Source: Dehalococcoidia bacterium
Lineage (GTDB): Bacteria; Chloroflexota; Dehalococcoidia; Lucifugimonadales; UBA2985
Length of the DNA stretch: 39,237 nt
Assembly: GCA_015661155.1 (NCBI GenBank)
Contig: JACVQK010000001.1
Span: 88,261-127,497, forward strand
Direction: 5' to 3'
Shown: positions 35,544-39,237 of the stretch, piece by piece
Layout: each line of letters opens with the position of its first letter
Position numbering within the stretch: position 1 is the first letter of the stretch
Translations under genes and position numbers: made by a program
Notes under the pieces: model-generated
Database searches by the model: none
What the model saw: the letters and a program-made list of their open reading frames with translations, nothing else
What the model was told of the DNA's origin: nothing

Positions 35544-36212
35544 TTACAGCGGCCAGCCCTGGAGGTGGTAGGCCATCTCCCAGAAGAGGAACTCGTAACG
35601 GGTGGCCGTCAGGAAATGCTCCTCAAGGCCCTTCATCTCTCTATCCCCCGCCTCCCGTGTGAGGTCGTCCAGCAACTTCCTAAGCCAGCCCACGAAGGAG
35701 CCGAACTCCTGGGAGGAGTAGAGGTGTATCCATTGGGCGTAGGGATTGCCCTCCGAGGTGTCGCCGGTACGAGAGAGATACAGGCCCGTCTCCCAGTAGC
35801 CCCACTGGCATGGCAAGAGGGTGGCGATGATGTCGGTCACGGTGCCCTGGTAGGCCACCCTCAGCAGGTAGTCGGTGTACGCCATGGTGATGGGCGCCGG
35901 AGGGGTGCTCTCCAGCTCCGCGAGGGAGACTCCGAAACTCTGGCAGAAGGAGCGGTGGAGGGACATCTCCCTCTTCAGGGTCTCCGTCAATAGCTCGGCG
36001 AAACGCTCCATGCCCTCCAGGTCCGGTGCCTTGGCCGCAGCCAGGGCCAGCACCCGGCTGTACTGGATGAGGAAGAGGTAGTCCTGCTTCACATAAAACT
36101 GGAACTTGTCCAGGGGCAGCGTGCCATCGCCTATCCCCGCTACGAAAGGATGATGAAACAGCCTTTCCCACAGGTATGCGTGCCTGTCCCGTAGCCTCTC
36201 CGAGGTGCTCAC
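35544..36212 (-). CDS. tenA: TenA-family aminopyrimidine aminohydrolase (thiaminase II)
   Basis: LWERLFHHPFVAGIGDGTLPLDKFQFYVKQDYLFLIQYSRVLALAAAKA, AYTDYLLRVAYQGTVTDIIATLLPCQWGYWETG (catalytic Cys), PYAQWIHLYSSQEF. Confidence 0.9.
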   Translation of the reverse strand: MSTSERLRDRHAYLWERLFHHPFVAGIGDGTLPLDKFQFYVKQDYLFLIQYSRVLALAAAKAPDLEGMERFAELLTETLKREMSLHRSFCQSFGVSLAELESTPPAPITMAYTDYLLRVAYQGTVTDIIATLLPCQWGYWETGLYLSRTGDTSEGNPYAQWIHLYSSQEFGSFVGWLRKLLDDLTREAGDREMKGLEEHFLTATRYEFLFWEMAYHLQGWPL

Positions 36213-36946
36213 GATTGTGCGGCCTCCGCCGGCTTCTCCCCCACGTGCAGGGCCACCATGCCGCTCCCCATTACCTGGTGCTTCACCCGTTGCAGTCCCA
36301 GCCCCTCCATCATCTGCGACAGCTCTTGCGGATTAAGATAGCTATCCACCGATTCCGGCAGGTAAGCGTACCCCTCCCTGTCTCCGGAGAGCAGCGCTCC
36401 CAGCCTGGGTATCACCTTCCGCAGGTAGAGGCGGGAGAGACGGTGGAGAACGCCCCTTCCCTGGAATGGGACTATGTCCAGTATCACCACACGACCCCCT
36501 GGCCTCACGACGCGGGCCATCTCCCCTAGGGCTGCCTCCGCCTCGGAGAAGTTGCGGAGGCCGAACCCGGAGGTGACGCACAGGAACCGGCCGTCGGGGA
36601 AGGGGAGAGCGTGGGCGTCGCCCAGGGCCCAGTGCACCCGTTGGGACAGGCCATGCCTTGCGGCCTTCTGCCGGGCCAGGGATAGCATCTGGGGCGCGAA
36701 GTCCAGTCCTATCACCCGGGTTACTCCGGGCCTGCGGGCCAGCTCCAGGGCAAAGTCCCCTGTTCCCGTGGCCACGTCCAGGGCCTCTCCCTGGCCGTCC
36801 TGGATAGCCAGGTCCGCGGCCCTCCGCCGCCAGGAGTGGTGCCTTCCACCGCTCATCACCGTGTTTAGCAGGTCGTAGCGGCGGGATATGCGGTCGAACA
36901 TGGCCGCCACGTAGCGGGCCTTCTCCTGCCCTCTCAGTCGCGCCAT
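36209..36946 (-). CDS. ubiE: Demethylmenaquinone/ubiquinone methyltransferase UbiE/MenG
   Basis: MFDRISRRYDLLNTVMSGGRHHSWRRRAADLA, LDVATGTGDFALELAR, VTSGFGLRNFSEAEAALGEMARVVRPGGRVVILDI. Start chosen at MARLRG; ORF track extends to 37201. Confidence 0.94.
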   Translation of the reverse strand: MARLRGQEKARYVAAMFDRISRRYDLLNTVMSGGRHHSWRRRAADLAIQDGQGEALDVATGTGDFALELARRPGVTRVIGLDFAPQMLSLARQKAARHGLSQRVHWALGDAHALPFPDGRFLCVTSGFGLRNFSEAEAALGEMARVVRPGGRVVILDIVPFQGRGVLHRLSRLYLRKVIPRLGALLSGDREGYAYLPESVDSYLNPQELSQMMEGLGLQRVKHQVMGSGMVALHVGEKPAEAAQS

Positions 36947-36957
36947 GACCTCATCCC

Positions 36958-37542
36958 CTACTCGCCTCTCCGTCGGTAGCGCAGGCGCTCGTCGAAGCCG
37001 GGCAGCCCCAGGGCGCTGATGGCCTTGGCCACTATGTACTCCACCATGTCCTCTACCGACCTGGGATGCAGGTAGAAGGCGGGCTCCGGCGGGAGGATGG
37101 TGACTCCCAGGCGAGCCAGGGCCAGCATGTTCTCCAGGTGTATGGGCGATAGAGGGGTCTCCCGGGGCACCAGAACCAGCCTGCGCCCCTCCTTGAGGCA
37201 CACGTCCGCGGCCCGCTGGAGCAAATTTGAGGACAGCCCGTGGGCGATGGCCGCCACGGTTCCCGTGCTACAGGGAATGACCACCATGCCCGCGGTGGGC
37301 GTGGTGCCGCTGGCGATGGGGGCTTTCAGGTCGCCTGGGGTGTGATAGGTGAAGTGGGGCGACTCCCGCCAGCGGGCCAGCGCCTCGCGGAAGGGCTCCT
37401 CCATCTCCTCCTGCCACACCATCTGGGCCGCCGAGGAGCAGGTGGCGATGACGGGGATGTCCCGCTCCAGGAGCGCCTCGATGGCGCGTCGGGCCAGGAC
37501 GGAGCCGCTGGCCCCGGATATGCCGACCACTACAGGGTTCAT
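36958..37542 (-). CDS. ubiX: Flavin prenyltransferase UbiX/Pad1
   Basis: VVGISGASGSVLARRAIEAL, IPCSTGTVAAIAHGLSSNLLQRAADVCLKEGRRLVLVPRETPLSPIHLENMLALARLGVTILPPEPAFY. Confidence 0.95.
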   Translation of the reverse strand: MNPVVVGISGASGSVLARRAIEALLERDIPVIATCSSAAQMVWQEEMEEPFREALARWRESPHFTYHTPGDLKAPIASGTTPTAGMVVIPCSTGTVAAIAHGLSSNLLQRAADVCLKEGRRLVLVPRETPLSPIHLENMLALARLGVTILPPEPAFYLHPRSVEDMVEYIVAKAISALGLPGFDERLRYRRRGE

Positions 37543-37555
37543 CTATCCCTCCTCA

Positions 37556-37583
37556 GTAGGGGCAACTCATGAATTGCCCCTAC
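37556..37583. repeat. 28 bp near-perfect palindrome between ubiX and ubiA
   Basis: GTAGGGGCAACTCATGAATTGCCCCTAC. Confidence 0.8.
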
Positions 37584-38464
37584 ACGTAAATGGACGCGAA
37601 GGTGAACACGAATACGATTATCGCGATGTAGCCGTTGACGTTGAAGAAGGCCATGTTGAGCCGCGACAGGTCCGTGGGGGAGACCAGCCGGTGCTCGTAC
37701 ACCAGGAGCGCCGAGGCCAGGGCCCAGCCGATGTAGTAGGGGAAGCCCAGCCCCAGCCAGAGACCCAGGCCCAGGAGAGCCGCCGCGGTGAGGAGGTGCA
37801 TACCCCTGGCCCACACCAGGGCTGCGGCGATGCCGAACCTCTGGGGGATGGAGTGGAGGCCGCGCTCCACGTCGAAGCGGTAGTCCTGGCAGGCGTAGAG
37901 GATGTCGAAGCCGCCTATCCAGGTGGCCACGGCGAAGGCCATGAGCACCGGCTCCCACGCAAGGGAGCCGGTCACCCCGATCCATGCCCCCGCGGGGGCG
38001 ATGCCGTCGGCCCAGCCCAGTATGAAGTGGGAGGCCCATGTGAAACGCTTGGTGTAGGAGTAGCCCACCACCACCACGGCGGCCACGGGGGCCAGGGCGA
38101 GGGCCAGGGCGTTGAGCTGGGCCGCGGCCACGAGGAGCACCGCCAGGGAGACGGCGGCCAGGACAGCCATCTCTCCAAGCTTGAGGCGTCCCGTGGGCAG
38201 GGGCCGCCCCGCGGTGCGGGGGTTCAGGGCGTCCAGTCGACGGTCGATGATGCGGTTGGCGGACATGGCCAGGGTGCGGGCGGAGGCCATGGCGACGGTT
38301 ATCCACAGGAACTGGGGTAGGGTAGGCAGGCCCCTCGCGGCCAGCACCATGCCCAGGTAGGCGAAGGGCAGGGCGAAGATGGTGTGCTCGAACCTTATGG
38401 AGTCCAGGATCAGGCGGAGCTTGGCTGTGGGTGCAATGCCGGTTGATTGTGGTTGCGTTGCCAT
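37580..38464 (-). CDS. ubiA: UbiA-family prenyltransferase
   Basis: RFEHTIFALPFAYLGMVLAARG, SANRIIDRRLDALNPRTAGRPLPTGRL, IGGFDILYACQDYRFDVERGLHSIPQRFG. Confidence 0.94.
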   Translation of the reverse strand: MATQPQSTGIAPTAKLRLILDSIRFEHTIFALPFAYLGMVLAARGLPTLPQFLWITVAMASARTLAMSANRIIDRRLDALNPRTAGRPLPTGRLKLGEMAVLAAVSLAVLLVAAAQLNALALALAPVAAVVVVGYSYTKRFTWASHFILGWADGIAPAGAWIGVTGSLAWEPVLMAFAVATWIGGFDILYACQDYRFDVERGLHSIPQRFGIAAALVWARGMHLLTAAALLGLGLWLGLGFPYYIGWALASALLVYEHRLVSPTDLSRLNMAFFNVNGYIAIIVFVFTFASIYV

Positions 38465-38487
38465 ACTGTTCTCGCTGCTTGCATCCG

Positions 38488-38514
38488 CTCATGGTGAGCC
38501 TGTCGAACCATGAG
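38488..38514. repeat. Hairpin repeat CTCATGGTGAGCCTGTCGAACCATGAG
   Basis: Arms CTCATGGT (38488-38495) and ACCATGAG (38507-38514). Confidence 0.65.
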
Positions 38515-38571
38515 GCTCGCAATACCTGTGGCGTGGAAGGAACCTAAGTCCTACTCGATTATGGGCAAACC

Positions 38572-39237
38572 TCATTCTTCCTGTTTAGCCAACTGGACTT
38601 CTGTCGCCAAAGCAAGCTGACGCCCCCTACGGCGTTGTAGCCGAGGCGCCTGGGCAACCGGTCCGGGCGAGTATGGCGCCAGAGCGGACTTCTTTCCACG
38701 GAGCAGCAAGTCCTCGATGGTGAGAATTTCGATGTGAGGGACGCGGGAGCCGATGCCCGGCATCTGGTACTCGCCCGCGTCCACCGCCTCTTTGCGCATG
38801 GCGGCTGTAGGCTGCTCCAGCGTAATGAGCAGGCCACACTCGGCCTTTTCGCGCTGCATGGTGCCGTGGAGGTCGCGCACATCCCGTACATTCACCCCGC
38901 CGCTCTTGACGGAGACGATGGCCCTCTCAAGCTGGCCGGCCGCCTGGTAGAGGAGATAGCCGTCTATGCCCCGGTCGGGGCCGCGCCTGTCCGGGACGAC
39001 GGCCTGGGCGCCGATGAAGCTCAGGGCCCAGAACTGGAACTGGAAGCGGTCCTTCTGGGCCAAGGCGGCAGCGCCCTCCACGTCCCGGGGCTGGCCGCGC
39101 TCCTCGAACTGGAGGTTGGGGAAATGATCTCGCAGGCGGCGGGCCATGACGTCTATGGCCAGGTAGGTGACGTCAATGCCAATCCAGGAGCGGCCCAACT
39201 CTTCGGCGGCCACCACCGCCGTTCCGCAGCCGCAAAA
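38572..39237 (-). CDS. C-terminal part of a DNA methyltransferase (N4/N6 type) fused to an Mrr-like restriction endonuclease domain; truncated by right edge
   Basis: In-frame edge codons read FCGCGTAVVAAEELGRSWIGIDVTYLAI (DPxxGxGT region of beta-class MTases). Then DRGIDGYL...AIVSVKSGGVNVRDVRDLHG...AECGLLITLEQPTAAMRKEAVDAG...IEILTIEDLL (PD-(D/E)xK/Mrr-like). Confidence 0.82.
   Translation of the reverse strand, partial: FCGCGTAVVAAEELGRSWIGIDVTYLAIDVMARRLRDHFPNLQFEERGQPRDVEGAAALAQKDRFQFQFWALSFIGAQAVVPDRRGPDRGIDGYLLYQAAGQLERAIVSVKSGGVNVRDVRDLHGTMQREKAECGLLITLEQPTAAMRKEAVDAGEYQMPGIGSRVPHIEILTIEDLLLRGKKSALAPYSPGPVAQAPRLQRRRGRQLALATEVQLAKQEE

Noticed and set aside
36947-37201. N-terminal extension of ubiE ORF
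   Set aside because: Overlaps ubiX out of frame; the UbiE domain starts at MARLRGQEKARYVAAMFDRIS.
38299-38307. Perfect TTATCCACA DnaA box
   Set aside because: Isolated and inside ubiA coding sequence; likely chance.

Overview
This 39.2 kb, GC-rich window is a densely packed bacterial chromosome segment. Gene content and style suggest Chloroflexota/Dehalococcoidia-like, but that is an inference. About 40 protein genes can be supported. They include thiamine synthesis (thiG-thiE-thiS-thiO), an agmatinase-family ureohydrolase, ilvE, a PAP2 phosphatase, a CpsB-type PHP phosphatase, a PIG-L deacetylase, a sortase, an MFS exporter, an aldolase/SDR fusion and etfBA. They also include lspA-rluD-gltX, a glycosyltransferase/sugar epimerase pair, dnaA, fmt, rplY (L25/Ctc), an Rrf2-MoeB-DoxX-cysteine synthase cluster, a lipoprotein metalloprotease in frame with a methyltransferase, recA-recX, a DUF5677-like gene in lower-GC DNA, ubiA-ubiX-ubiE-tenA, and the C-terminal part of a methyltransferase/restriction-endonuclease fusion cut off by the right edge. 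No convincing rRNA, complete tRNA, CRISPR array or transposase was seen. The most unusual content is intergenic: at least 15 copies of two MITE-like, palindrome-rich repeat families (called A and B here), plus two other short repeat families. Family A has ~19 bp terminal inverted repeats beginning TAR-CAGGSTG. The copies are modular, with interchangeable hairpins, nested palindromes and recurrent B-A junctions. They often abut genes so exactly that the repeat edge supplies the TAG stop codon (nine genes). In one case the repeat seems to supply the start and N-region of a lipoprotein signal peptide, and another copy lies in the recA leader. All family and repeat assignments come from reading the sequence; no searches were run.
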